DNA of 64,000 nt, from NCBI RefSeq assembly GCF_000517085.1, contig NZ_KI912107.1:3283980-3347979 (forward strand), written 5' to 3'. A model generated the notes under the pieces. It was not told the origin of the DNA and did not search any database. It worked only from the letters and a program-made list of their open reading frames with translations. Positions 55,719-64,000 of this stretch are shown here, in pieces. A program made the position numbers and the translations under genes. Every line of letters starts with the position of its first letter. The stretch's first letter is position 1. The stretch is from Saccharicrinis fermentans DSM 9555 = JCM 21142. Lineage in GTDB: Bacteria; Bacteroidota; Bacteroidia; Bacteroidales; Marinilabiliaceae.

Positions 55719-55909
55719 AATAAATAGGAGAACTTAAATAAGGGAGCTTAGGCCACATTGCTATACGTTAAAAAGATAAATAAGGTGTTCGCATTGGGAT
55801 ATTTCTTCACAGACAAGTATTTTGTAAACACATATCAAGACACCAACTCTTCTTACTGAGTTAGCATTAATCTAAGGTCTCTTATTTAACACTCATTCAA
55901 CAAAATAAA

Positions 55910-56830
55910 ATGCGTAGAATTTTTGGGTTGGGAGAAACAGTATTAGACGTGGTATTCAAAGAAGAACAAGCCTTGTCTGCCAAAGCTGGCGGTTCCGTTT
56001 TAAATGCATTGGTTTCCTTAGCCAGAATGGGACACACATGCTATTTCATCTCAGAAATAGGTAACGACAAAGTAGGTGATATCATCCTAGACTTCCTGCA
56101 TAAAAACAAAATTAACACACAATACATAAAGCGGCATAACGAAGGTCAAAGCGCCCTAGCACTGGCCTTTCTCGATAAAAACAACAATGCTAGCTACGAC
56201 TTCTACAAAAATTACCCACAGGAAAGGCGCAGGCTATCGCAGCCCGATTTCAAAGAAGGAGACATCGTTCTCTTTGGATCCTCCTATGCCGTCTCTCCTG
56301 ACATCAGAACGCAAGTGCACCCTATCTTAGACCAGGCAAACAAAAAAAATTGCATCCTACTATACGACCCTAATTTTCGAAAAAAACACGACAGCCATAA
56401 GGATTTATATCTTCAATATATCCAAGAGAATATAAGTTTAGCAAGTATCATAAGAGGCAGCAATGAAGATTTTGACAATATTTATCAAGCAGCATCATCC
56501 GAACAAACTTATTTAAAGATCCAAAAGCAGTGTGCTCACCTCATCTATACAGCCCATGCACATGGAGTATTCATGCACAGTGGTCATATGCAAAAACACT
56601 ACCCAGTTCCGCCTTTAAAACCTGTTAGTACCATTGGTGCCGGCGATAATTTCAATGCAGGAATCATTCATGGAATACTGATCAGCCATATTACAAAAAA
56701 CGACTTGCAGTCATTAAAAGAACAGGACTGGGACTTTTTGATCCAACAAGGCATCCAATTCTCTTCTGAAGTATGTAAAAGACAAGATAACTACGTCCCC
56801 CCTGGCTTCAGCACCTCCATAAAAAGATAA
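55910..56830 (+). CDS. PfkB-family carbohydrate kinase
   Basis: 306 aa ribokinase-like fold. N-terminal GETVLDVVF, substrate-site KAGGSVLNALVSLARMG, and C-terminal anion hole/catalytic base STIGAGDNFNAGIIHG near residue 240. Sugar specificity (fructose-type is common for Bacteroidota members) is not determinable. A 191-bp gap separates it from the previous gene, so it likely has its own promoter. Confidence 0.9.
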   Translation: MRRIFGLGETVLDVVFKEEQALSAKAGGSVLNALVSLARMGHTCYFISEIGNDKVGDIILDFLHKNKINTQYIKRHNEGQSALALAFLDKNNNASYDFYKNYPQERRRLSQPDFKEGDIVLFGSSYAVSPDIRTQVHPILDQANKKNCILLYDPNFRKKHDSHKDLYLQYIQENISLASIIRGSNEDFDNIYQAASSEQTYLKIQKQCAHLIYTAHAHGVFMHSGHMQKHYPVPPLKPVSTIGAGDNFNAGIIHGILISHITKNDLQSLKEQDWDFLIQQGIQFSSEVCKRQDNYVPPGFSTSIKR

Positions 56831-56909
56831 TTACAAAAAGACGAAACCCAATAATAGACAAGCAATAACATTATGTACCTATCATAACAGCCGTAGGTGA
56901 ATATCGATT

Positions 56910-57821
56910 CTATTCCAAGTCTAAAAGTCTATTTTTCAGCACCTGATAATCATCAAAATGCCCTACTTTTTTCATCTTACGAAAAACCCGGGAACCTCCT
57001 TCACGAAATTTCGAAGGATACTCCCAGAAACACTTCAGTTGGTTAAGTATCTGAGGCTCCGAGAAACCAAATTCCCTTAAATAATCCAAAAACAGATCAT
57101 GAAGTTTATTTACACAGTCTTTCCAATCCAAGTCAACCTTGAGCATACAAGGATTCATCAACAGCCCCCTACCTATCATCCATGCCTGCACATCAGTAAA
57201 ACGTTGCTGCATAGCCTCCAATCCCCTCGCTGTAATAATATCACCATTAGCCACTAAATGATAATCTTTACTCAATTGAGCAAAGGCATCCCAATCCGGA
57301 TTTCCCTTGTATCTCTGCACTCCCAATCGAGGATGCATAATAACTTCCGCTAAAGGATATTGCTTTAATACATCGAGTACTGCAGTTACCTCATTGACAT
57401 CATGCAAGCCCAACCTAAGTTTAACAGACAAGCGAACGGGTATTTTCTTCTGAAAAAAAAGCGACAACATTTGATCTACATCCTTGGGGTAAGGCAACAA
57501 ACCGGCGCCTAATCTACGCTTCACCACCATAGGAAACGGACACCCCAAATTAAGATTTACCTCATCAAATCCACGCTCTAACATCAGATGAGTAAAGAGC
57601 ACTAACTCCCCAGCACGATTGCTTAAAACTTGCGGAACAATATTAAGATGTGGTCGACTCAATAAATATTTCTCCAAGGAAAAATTACCCGCCCTATCTG
57701 CTCTATAAAAAGGCGTAAAATATTTATCAACCCCACCCACCACTTTTGCGAAGGCCATACAATAAGGCACTGTTGTAAAACTTTGTAATGGAGCCAAATA
57801 AATAGAAGAATTCAAGAACAT
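56910..57821 (-). CDS. dus: tRNA-dihydrouridine synthase
   Basis: About 303 aa from ATG 57821 (MFLNSSIYLAPLQSFTTVPY). The open frame reaches 57899, but the extra 26 residues are non-conserved and overlap a promoter box, so the shorter start is preferred. Flavin-dependent Dus features: APLQ at the N-terminus, NLNLGCPFP (catalytic Cys), VKLRLG, VANGDI and MIGRGLLMNPCM for FMN binding. It reduces uridines in tRNA. Confidence 0.92.
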   Translation of the reverse strand: MFLNSSIYLAPLQSFTTVPYCMAFAKVVGGVDKYFTPFYRADRAGNFSLEKYLLSRPHLNIVPQVLSNRAGELVLFTHLMLERGFDEVNLNLGCPFPMVVKRRLGAGLLPYPKDVDQMLSLFFQKKIPVRLSVKLRLGLHDVNEVTAVLDVLKQYPLAEVIMHPRLGVQRYKGNPDWDAFAQLSKDYHLVANGDIITARGLEAMQQRFTDVQAWMIGRGLLMNPCMLKVDLDWKDCVNKLHDLFLDYLREFGFSEPQILNQLKCFWEYPSKFREGGSRVFRKMKKVGHFDDYQVLKNRLLDLE

Positions 57822-57896
57822 AAAAAGAAAAAAGCAGATCCGCAAAAACTGCCTAAAAAGAATTAGTCTATTTCCCAGATAGCGGATTTTGAACCA

Positions 57897-57904
57897 CAAA
57901 GTTA
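57897..57904 (-). promoter_or_regulatory. -7 box for the dus gene
   Basis: TAACTTTG on the minus strand, matching TAnnTTTG, 76 bp upstream of ATG 57821. It supports the short start of the synthase. Confidence 0.5.
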
Positions 57905-57944
57905 CAAAATATTACATTACAACGTAATAACAAATTTGATTTTG

Positions 57945-57952
57945 TATTTTTG
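57945..57952 (+). promoter_or_regulatory. -7 box for the methyltransferase gene
   Basis: TATTTTTG matches TAnnTTTG and lies 34 bp before the start at 57986; divergent from the dus promoter. Confidence 0.5.
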
Positions 57953-57985
57953 TAGAAATTATATGGTACCAAAAAAACAAATGCT

Positions 57986-58702
57986 TTGAACATAATTACT
58001 GATCCATTAGGAAACGCTTGCCTAGACTTTATTAGCGGTGCAAAAAATGCTGAAATAACAGTTGAATCTAATATAGCAGAAGACGATGTACTTCCAGTAG
58101 AGTACCTTTTTAGATCATTCAACGAAATGCCTGATCTGGAAAAAAAGGCACTAACCCTAAGTCAAGGAAAAATTCTCGATGTAGGCGCAGGCGCAGGCAG
58201 TCACGCCTTATACCTTCAACAAAGTAATAAAGAAGTTTTTGCCAATGAAATAAGCCACACAGCCTGTTCGGTGATGCACCAACGCGGTGTAAAGAACATC
58301 ATAGAACAAGATTTTTTTGAGCTTCCCGAGACAGAAAAATACGATACCATATTAATGCTAATGAATGGCATCGGAATAGCACAGGAAACAGCCAAGTTAA
58401 AAACCTTTTTTACCAAAATAAAAGCGCTACTGGCACCAAACGGCAGTCTACTAATAGACAGTTCGGACATCAGGTATTTATTTGAAGACGATGACGGCAG
58501 TATCTTGATCAACTTAAACGGATCCTATTACGGAGAAATTACCTATAAAATGCATTATAAAGACATAAAAGGAAAATCATTTAAATGGCTTTTTATTGAT
58601 GACGAACTGCTAAAATTCTATGCAGAGAAAAATGGTTTTAAAATGGAAAAGATAGCCGATGGTCTACACTATGATTACCTCGCTAGACTCACCATTGAAT
58701 AA
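57986..58702 (+). CDS. Class I SAM-dependent methyltransferase
   Basis: 238 aa with a TTG start (NIITDPLGNACLDFISG). SAM-binding motif I KILDVGAGAGSHALYLQ near 63-79, acidic loop FANEISHTACSVM, and NGSLLIDSSDIRY. Substrate unknown. The usual start context in relatives (MTDPLG...) supports translation beginning at or just after this TTG; no in-frame ATG is available before the motif. Confidence 0.85.
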   Translation: MNIITDPLGNACLDFISGAKNAEITVESNIAEDDVLPVEYLFRSFNEMPDLEKKALTLSQGKILDVGAGAGSHALYLQQSNKEVFANEISHTACSVMHQRGVKNIIEQDFFELPETEKYDTILMLMNGIGIAQETAKLKTFFTKIKALLAPNGSLLIDSSDIRYLFEDDDGSILINLNGSYYGEITYKMHYKDIKGKSFKWLFIDDELLKFYAEKNGFKMEKIADGLHYDYLARLTIE

Positions 58703-58830
58703 TATGATTTACTCAAAACATATACTGACTTCGCAAAGTATTTGTTTTAATAATAAAAAATAAATGTACTTTTAACCTTGCTAATTATTTAGCACACACA
58801 TTTATCCAACAACCCATTAATTGTTAAACC

Positions 58831-58863
58831 AACCACCTCCACTTTTATTTTATAAAGGTGGTT
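58831..58863 (+). promoter_or_regulatory. Hairpin in the leader of the T9SS protein gene
   Basis: AACCACCT (58831-58838) pairs with AGGTGGTT (58856-58863), followed by TTAAAAT and the ATG 16 bp later. It could be the terminator of the methyltransferase transcript or a 5' stabilising/attenuating hairpin of the downstream mRNA. Confidence 0.55.
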
Positions 58864-58879
58864 TTAAAATATTAGTAAA

Positions 58880-61800
58880 ATGAAAAAGTTATTTTCATTA
58901 TTTTTTATTCTTTTTTTAGGTACGCTTGCTCACGGACAAGCATACAATGAAGGATATCCAACAGTTACAGGTATAGACGAAACTACCGCCACAGTGGTTA
59001 CTAACATAACCTTAACAGGTTACTATACTAATTTTATTATTTTAGAGGCAACAGAACCAACACCCACCATACAAGAGGTTATAGACTGGGCTTACAATGG
59101 CAAGGGAGGAACCTTAACAGAAGGTACTTATGGTGAAATTGCGGTTTCTGGAAGGGGAAGTGCAAATGCAGATAAAACATCTGAAGTTACTAACTTAGTA
59201 GGAAATACGAACTATACCCTCTATTGCGTTACCACAGACGGCAGCTATACCGCGGGATCGGGAATTGAAGATACGTCACCAACTGAATATGACTTTTCTA
59301 CAATTTCTGCCGCTCCACAATGGACGACGGTTGCTTACAACAATGGCTTAAGCAAGACAGACTTGACTGTTTCAGGTACTGTGGATAAATCGGGTACTTT
59401 TTATGCGGTGGTTACCTCCAGTCCTACCGTACCCAGTGAGGCACAAATAGTGGCTGGGACAGATGAAACAGACACCACAGTTCCCTACATATCAGGCGCA
59501 ACAGATGCGGATGTATTATTCTCGGGAACATTGGACATCTCATCCCTTTCTTCAGAAACACTTTACTATGTGCACACTGTTGCAAATGACGGCTCTAGCT
59601 ATTCCAGCATTGAATCATTCTCTTTCACAACCCTTGATACAGAAGCACCTAGCTACATAGCTTCTTATCCAAGTGTACAAATACTTGACGAAGCTTCTAT
59701 TTTTTTAAATATTCAAACCAGTGAAGAAGGTCAGTTTTACTATGTTATATTACCACCTGGTGAAACAACGCCTAGTACCAATCAAGTAATTAGCGGAACG
59801 GATGCCAGTGATGTATTTGTCACACTTTCAGGCAACGGACCGTTATTTGATGATATTGTAAGCTCCTATCCGGTATCCGGATTAAGCGAAAATACCGATT
59901 ATGTGGTTTATATTGTTTCTCAGGATGCCAATTCAAATCCTATTGAAACAAGTACACCTACGGCCATTGCATTTACCACACCCTATGCTGCCCCTGAGGT
60001 TACAGCTTATTTACCTACCCAAAACAGCACAAATGTAGCCATTAACCAAAGTCTGCAAATAACTTTTAATCAGAACATACAATTTATTTCAGGTTCTTCA
60101 GCCAGGGTATACATATTACGCGCAAGTGACGACTCTGAATTTATTTCCTATGGTATATCCAGTGGTCAGGTATCAATCAGCAATGCCACATTAACAATCA
60201 GTCACCTAACGGATTTTGAAGAGAACACATCTTACTATGTGATCATCGACGATGGATTCTTGGAGTCAGCATCTACCGAAGCAGAATTTTATGGGTTAGA
60301 GGATCCTACCGACTGGACATTCACCACAGAAACCAGAGGTGCACAATGGAACTCAGGTTTCCCTAGTATAGATAGTCCAAGTAGAGAAAATGTAGTTTTC
60401 AACGGGCAAGTAGACCGATCCGGAACCTACTACTATATTGTTACCCAAAGTAACACAGCCCCATCTGCAGCACAATTAAAACTAGGGAATGACGAAAATG
60501 ATGCCCTAGCCCTTTTATCAGGTACAGCAGCGGTTAACACCGCCGAAACCTTCAGTCCTTCCATTGACATTTCGGCCTTAGCGACCGAAACACAATATTG
60601 GATTTATGTGGTAGTAGAAACAAGCACCGATCTATTTTCAACAGTGGAATCTATGACGTTTACCACGCTTCAAACGGCATGGTCTGAAACCTATCCGAAC
60701 ATTCAAAACCAGACCAAAACAGACATGGATATATATGGTCAGGCAGATGGCAGCGGTAGTTATTACCTAGTGGTAACAGCCAGCAGTACAGTACCTACCG
60801 AAGCACAAATAAAATCCGGTTTGGATGAATTGGGAGATGCCGCCCTTATCACCGCAAACGCAGCTATTTCATCCGACACCGAATTTGTTGCCAACCTGGA
60901 CATATCCACATTAACTTCAGAAACCGATTATTGGGTTTATATAGTGGTGGAAGATACCTTTGGCCACTATTCAGCTATTTCTCAGCTAGCCTTTACTCAA
61001 TTGGATACCACTGCCCCTTTTTACACTGCATCTACCCCTCAGATAACAAATATTACGGGGATAACAGCAACTCTTGAGGTTCAGACCAATGAGGATGGAA
61101 GAACCTATTGGGTCATTCTACCTGAAGGCGCCACCGCTCCTTCCATTGCGCAGGTTCTGAGTGGGAGCGATGCAGATGACGCACCAGTAAGCTCTTCTGG
61201 CAACAGGGGATTAACAGCCAACGACCTGGAACAGGTAGTAACCAATAGTTACACCTCCGAAACCAGTTACATCGCCTATATCGTAAGCTGTGACAACAAC
61301 AGCAACTACATTGAGACAACATCACCTACAGCGATTCTGTTCTCTACTGCTGATGTTACGCCTCCCTCTGCAATATTTGATCCGGTGAATGCATCAGTGG
61401 ATATTGCCCTGGACAAGACCATCACGATCACATTTACAGAAGCTATTTATAACACCACAGACGAATTAATCACAAACAGCAACATATCTTCCATTATTAG
61501 TTTTACCGAATCCAACTCAGGAGGAACGCCGGTTGCTGCCACTATAAGTTATGACGAAATCAATTATGTTATCACCATTGACCCCACGGATAATTTAAAA
61601 GAACTACAACTATATAACATAGAACTATCCGATTTGCAAGATGCAGATGGAAATTTACGGAGCACTTCAAACACAACCTTTACCACAGAAGACACAACAC
61701 CTCCTACAACCACCTTTGTTGATCCGCAAAATGATGACACAAACGTATCAATTGGTGCACCATTGGAGATAAGCTTTAACGAATCTGTCAGAAAACTGGA

Positions 61801-63556
61801 CAACACCCCAATCAGTAATACTGATCTGGAGAGCATCATTACTTTCAGTCCGGCAGCCACATTTACAGCTACCATCAATGCTAGCAATGATGGAATTTTA
61901 ATATATCCCTATCCATACTTAAGCTCAGAAACAGAATATACAATTACCATCGATCCTGTGGAAGACTATTCAGGCAATGAGCAAATAGCGAGCAGCTCCA
62001 TCACCTTTACGACTGCCAAGTTCAATATTTGGAACGGCAACGCAGGTGATAATGACTTCTCCAACTCAGCCAACTATGAAATAGGCTATACGTATGGAGC
62101 TGGTGTTTTAGTGGCAGCCAATGAACCTTTAATGATCATCAGTGATGATGCTAACATACCCCATTTAATCATTGAACCATTAGCTAAGGTTACCATAGCA
62201 TCGGGCACAACAGTTACCTTAAGTGACGAACTAACCATCATCAGCGATGCCTCCGGCAGCGGTTCACTCATTATTGATGGAACGCTATCAGTAAGCAGCT
62301 CTAAAATCAACATCCAACAAAATATCACAGATGCCAGCCAGTATGAATTTGTCAGTCCTCCCGTACAGGGTGCCACGCATGCAAGCATAGGTGCAGACGG
62401 TGCCATATATTCCTGGAATAACCAAACAGGAAATTGGGACTCTCAAACTACAGATGCCAGTTTAAATCCCATGAGTGGATATATTCTTAAAAGCTCCAAT
62501 GACTTATTATACAACGGAGCACTTAACAGAGGTTCCTTTTCTATCGACGCAAAGGGGACTCCGAAAAATTCAGGTTTTACTTTAGCAGGAAACCCTTACA
62601 CAGCATCTATTGATTGGGATTTGATCGCTTCAGAAGATAAATTTAATATCAAAGATAAATTCTGGATATACAAAGATGGTATCTATGCCAACCATGATGT
62701 AAGCACTGGAATAGATACCGATTTAGAAGGTGATGCTTCCCTCATCCCTAGTGGACATGCCTTTTGGATTCAAGCCAACTGGAGTGAAGGGGAAACCGTT
62801 ACTGGTACCCTTTCTGTAAATGAAACCTACTTGGCTCACAATGAAACTTCCTATTTAAAATCAGGAAGCAGCGCTAACGAAGCCATTCCACACATTAAAC
62901 TGGCTGGAATCCACAATGGGGTTCAATGTGAAAAGGCCATTGGCTTTACGCCCAATGCCTCCGAGTTTTATGACGACTACGATACACCTCGCTTCTTTGG
63001 ATTTAGCCCAGATGCCATCGAGTTGTATTCGATTGTTGAAGACAAAAAATTAGCAATTAACTCCTACCCGGAACTAATCAATAACATGGTCATTCCTCTG
63101 GGTTATAAGACGCGCTCGTCGGGTACTTTTACCATTCGAATAAATAACATGACCAAAATGGAAGATGGCTTGCAAGTATTATTAACCGACCATCTTGAAA
63201 ATACAGTTATCGATCTTAATTCGGAAGGCTCCTATGAATTCACTTCGGAAGCAACAAGCTCCGATGACCGTTTCAGCATTCAACTAATAGGCGATGTCAG
63301 CACTGATGTTGACACACCCGCAACAGATGATAAATCAATCAATATATATAGTATAGAAAGCACCCTATATATTAAAGTAGACAATATCAAAAATCCCGAA
63401 TACACACTATACAACATCGATGGAAAGTTAATTGACATGGATCGATTAAATCCACAATCGTTAAACCACATTGAGATGAATGGTCAAAAAGGGATATTTA
63501 TTGTTAAAGTAATAGGCGATGGCTTTGTTACATCAAAAAAAGTAGTCATTAATTAG
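58880..63556 (+). CDS. Large secreted Ig-like repeat protein with T9SS sorting domain
   Basis: 1558 aa. Signal peptide (about 1-20, KKLFSLFFILFLGTLAHGQ). Residues 25-370 and 490-830 contain Ig/Fn-like repeats of about 110 aa (patterns such as YYVVTASSTVPTEAQIKSG and SETDYWVYIVVED). Big_5/SbsA-type Ig domains occur near 375-480, 840-940 and 945-1040 (DPQNDDTNVSIGAPLEISFN). Residues 1050-1450 are a beta-rich region seen in Bacteroidota surface proteins (NPMSGYILKS, FTLAGNPYTASIDWD). The last about 75 residues (YTLYNIDGKLI, KGIFIVKVIG, TSKKVVIN) form a type A T9SS C-terminal domain. Probably displayed on the surface, with an adhesive role. Confidence 0.88.
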   Translation: MKKLFSLFFILFLGTLAHGQAYNEGYPTVTGIDETTATVVTNITLTGYYTNFIILEATEPTPTIQEVIDWAYNGKGGTLTEGTYGEIAVSGRGSANADKTSEVTNLVGNTNYTLYCVTTDGSYTAGSGIEDTSPTEYDFSTISAAPQWTTVAYNNGLSKTDLTVSGTVDKSGTFYAVVTSSPTVPSEAQIVAGTDETDTTVPYISGATDADVLFSGTLDISSLSSETLYYVHTVANDGSSYSSIESFSFTTLDTEAPSYIASYPSVQILDEASIFLNIQTSEEGQFYYVILPPGETTPSTNQVISGTDASDVFVTLSGNGPLFDDIVSSYPVSGLSENTDYVVYIVSQDANSNPIETSTPTAIAFTTPYAAPEVTAYLPTQNSTNVAINQSLQITFNQNIQFISGSSARVYILRASDDSEFISYGISSGQVSISNATLTISHLTDFEENTSYYVIIDDGFLESASTEAEFYGLEDPTDWTFTTETRGAQWNSGFPSIDSPSRENVVFNGQVDRSGTYYYIVTQSNTAPSAAQLKLGNDENDALALLSGTAAVNTAETFSPSIDISALATETQYWIYVVVETSTDLFSTVESMTFTTLQTAWSETYPNIQNQTKTDMDIYGQADGSGSYYLVVTASSTVPTEAQIKSGLDELGDAALITANAAISSDTEFVANLDISTLTSETDYWVYIVVEDTFGHYSAISQLAFTQLDTTAPFYTASTPQITNITGITATLEVQTNEDGRTYWVILPEGATAPSIAQVLSGSDADDAPVSSSGNRGLTANDLEQVVTNSYTSETSYIAYIVSCDNNSNYIETTSPTAILFSTADVTPPSAIFDPVNASVDIALDKTITITFTEAIYNTTDELITNSNISSIISFTESNSGGTPVAATISYDEINYVITIDPTDNLKELQLYNIELSDLQDADGNLRSTSNTTFTTEDTTPPTTTFVDPQNDDTNVSIGAPLEISFNESVRKLDNTPISNTDLESIITFSPAATFTATINASNDGILIYPYPYLSSETEYTITIDPVEDYSGNEQIASSSITFTTAKFNIWNGNAGDNDFSNSANYEIGYTYGAGVLVAANEPLMIISDDANIPHLIIEPLAKVTIASGTTVTLSDELTIISDASGSGSLIIDGTLSVSSSKINIQQNITDASQYEFVSPPVQGATHASIGADGAIYSWNNQTGNWDSQTTDASLNPMSGYILKSSNDLLYNGALNRGSFSIDAKGTPKNSGFTLAGNPYTASIDWDLIASEDKFNIKDKFWIYKDGIYANHDVSTGIDTDLEGDASLIPSGHAFWIQANWSEGETVTGTLSVNETYLAHNETSYLKSGSSANEAIPHIKLAGIHNGVQCEKAIGFTPNASEFYDDYDTPRFFGFSPDAIELYSIVEDKKLAINSYPELINNMVIPLGYKTRSSGTFTIRINNMTKMEDGLQVLLTDHLENTVIDLNSEGSYEFTSEATSSDDRFSIQLIGDVSTDVDTPATDDKSINIYSIESTLYIKVDNIKNPEYTLYNIDGKLIDMDRLNPQSLNHIEMNGQKGIFIVKVIGDGFVTSKKVVIN

Positions 63557-63589
63557 TGAGTTTTAATTCTTTCAATTATTTTTGCAACA

Positions 63590-63784
63590 ATGAAAACAAT
63601 TAATAAGAAAACATATAATAAACCCACTGTCACTGCTCATTCCATAGATCACGAGATTTCCTTGGTTATGATGACCTATACGGATCCCGACGGTCCGCCT
63701 TTTCCACTAGATTCTGAGGCAGCAAGCCCGGCAGAGGATAGCCCTCAACCCAATAGTTTTGACGAAAATCCCTTTGGGGAATAA
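63590..63784 (+). CDS. Small acidic companion peptide (64 aa)
   Basis: MKTINKKTYNKPTVTAHSI at a basic N-terminus, then a Pro/Asp/Ser/Glu-rich acidic C-terminus ending FDENPFGE. It starts 34 bp after the T9SS protein gene and ends before a terminator, so it belongs to that transcript. Short proteins of this shape (K-K-Y-KP start) are seen after surface protein genes in this phylum; function unknown. No signal peptide. Confidence 0.7.
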   Translation: MKTINKKTYNKPTVTAHSIDHEISLVMMTYTDPDGPPFPLDSEAASPAEDSPQPNSFDENPFGE

Positions 63785-63789
63785 AATAC

Positions 63790-63822
63790 AAAGACCATCC
63801 ATTAATGATGGTCTTTTTTTTA
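63790..63822 (+). terminator. Rho-independent terminator
   Basis: AAAGACCATC (63790-63799) pairs with GATGGTCTTT (63807-63816) around a 7-nt loop, followed by a T-run. It ends the T9SS protein/companion peptide transcript. Confidence 0.9.
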
Positions 63823-63945
63823 TCTTTGCTGCCTGATAGAATGGTATATGTATCGTATACCAGCATACTATCACAAAAAAATAACAACCAAGGATTTACA
63901 ACCATAAAGCCTGGTTATTTTAATGCATGTATAAAGATAAATATT

Positions 63946-64000
63946 GTGGGAAGATCCAGAAAGAGGAAACCTCTGTTTGAACAAGTTGAAATAATTGATG
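63946..64000 (+). CDS. rlmD: Start of RlmD-like 23S rRNA uracil methyltransferase, partial
   Basis: From a GTG at 63946 the frame reads VGRSRKRKPLFEQVEIID to the right edge. The GRSRK-KP-FE-VEI-D start is characteristic of Bacteroidota RlmD/RumA proteins (TRAM domain N-terminus). Only 18 codons are visible, so the call is tentative; the start could also be further upstream with a non-standard codon. Confidence 0.55.
   Translation, partial: MGRSRKRKPLFEQVEIID

Noticed and set aside
1-64000. tRNA or rRNA genes as integration sites
   Set aside because: I found no cloverleaf-like or rRNA-like sequence by reading; a tRNA scan would be decisive.

Overview
The window looks like a chromosome segment of a marine or sediment Bacteroidota, probably near Marinilabiliales. 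The signs are AT-rich coding, TAnnTTTG-type -7 promoter boxes, a secreted protein with a type IX secretion C-terminal domain, and many Bacteroidota-type insertion sequences. The order-level placement is inference. About 50 kb of the 64 kb is mobile or accessory DNA; only about 53.6-64 kb reads as ordinary chromosome.

Layout. (1) 1-5.46 kb: a large cold-shock-domain-like protein running off the left edge, preceded by a group II intron (copy A) inserted in an attC-like site. (2) 5.65-10.93 kb: a tyrosine recombinase gene cut into three pieces by an IS256-family and an IS21-family element; both insertions have target duplications and the original frame can be rebuilt exactly. (3) 11.26-15.50 kb, minus strand: a candidate RiPP (modified peptide) locus with a 48-aa precursor-like peptide, a YcaO-domain enzyme, a membrane-anchored MutS-like ATPase and a LytTR regulator. 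(4) 15.78-29.55 kb, minus strand: a virus-like block (muramidase, holin-like protein, coiled-coil membrane protein, RecA-fold ATPase, strawberry-notch helicase, adenine methyltransferase, repeat-rich spike or fibre, membrane-anchored peptidoglycan hydrolase and several small virion-like proteins), truncated on its upstream side by a second IS21 element (29.55-32.09 kb).

(5) 32.5-46.44 kb: a fragmented integron-type cassette array without a visible integron integrase (CALIN-like). Cassette genes lie on the minus strand and are followed within 8-18 bp by attC-like palindromes. Cargo includes two HigBA-type toxin-antitoxin pairs, a RloA/RloB-type ATPase-TOPRIM defence pair, small unknown proteins and a secreted metallopeptidase. 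Two further near-identical copies (B, C) of the group II intron sit in attC R' boxes; copy C is the only one with an intact reverse transcriptase. (6) 38.4-41.65 kb and 46.5-53.6 kb: IS graveyards with IS66, IS21, IS91, ISL3 and IS1380 remnants, a 1.4-kb segmental duplication, a family of GC-rich structured repeats, and a decayed TonB receptor/PepSY pair.

(7) 53.69-64 kb: conserved chromosomal genes (B3/B4-domain protein, metallo-beta-lactamase-fold hydrolase, cysteine hydrolase, PfkB kinase, tRNA-dihydrouridine synthase, methyltransferase), a 1558-aa secreted Ig-like T9SS protein with a 64-aa companion, and the start of an RlmD-like rRNA methyltransferase at the right edge.

Best candidates for undescribed biology: the precursor/YcaO/MutS-ATPase/LytTR locus; a group II intron that repeatedly uses the attC R' box of a Bacteroidota cassette array; and the virus-like element with a strawberry-notch helicase.
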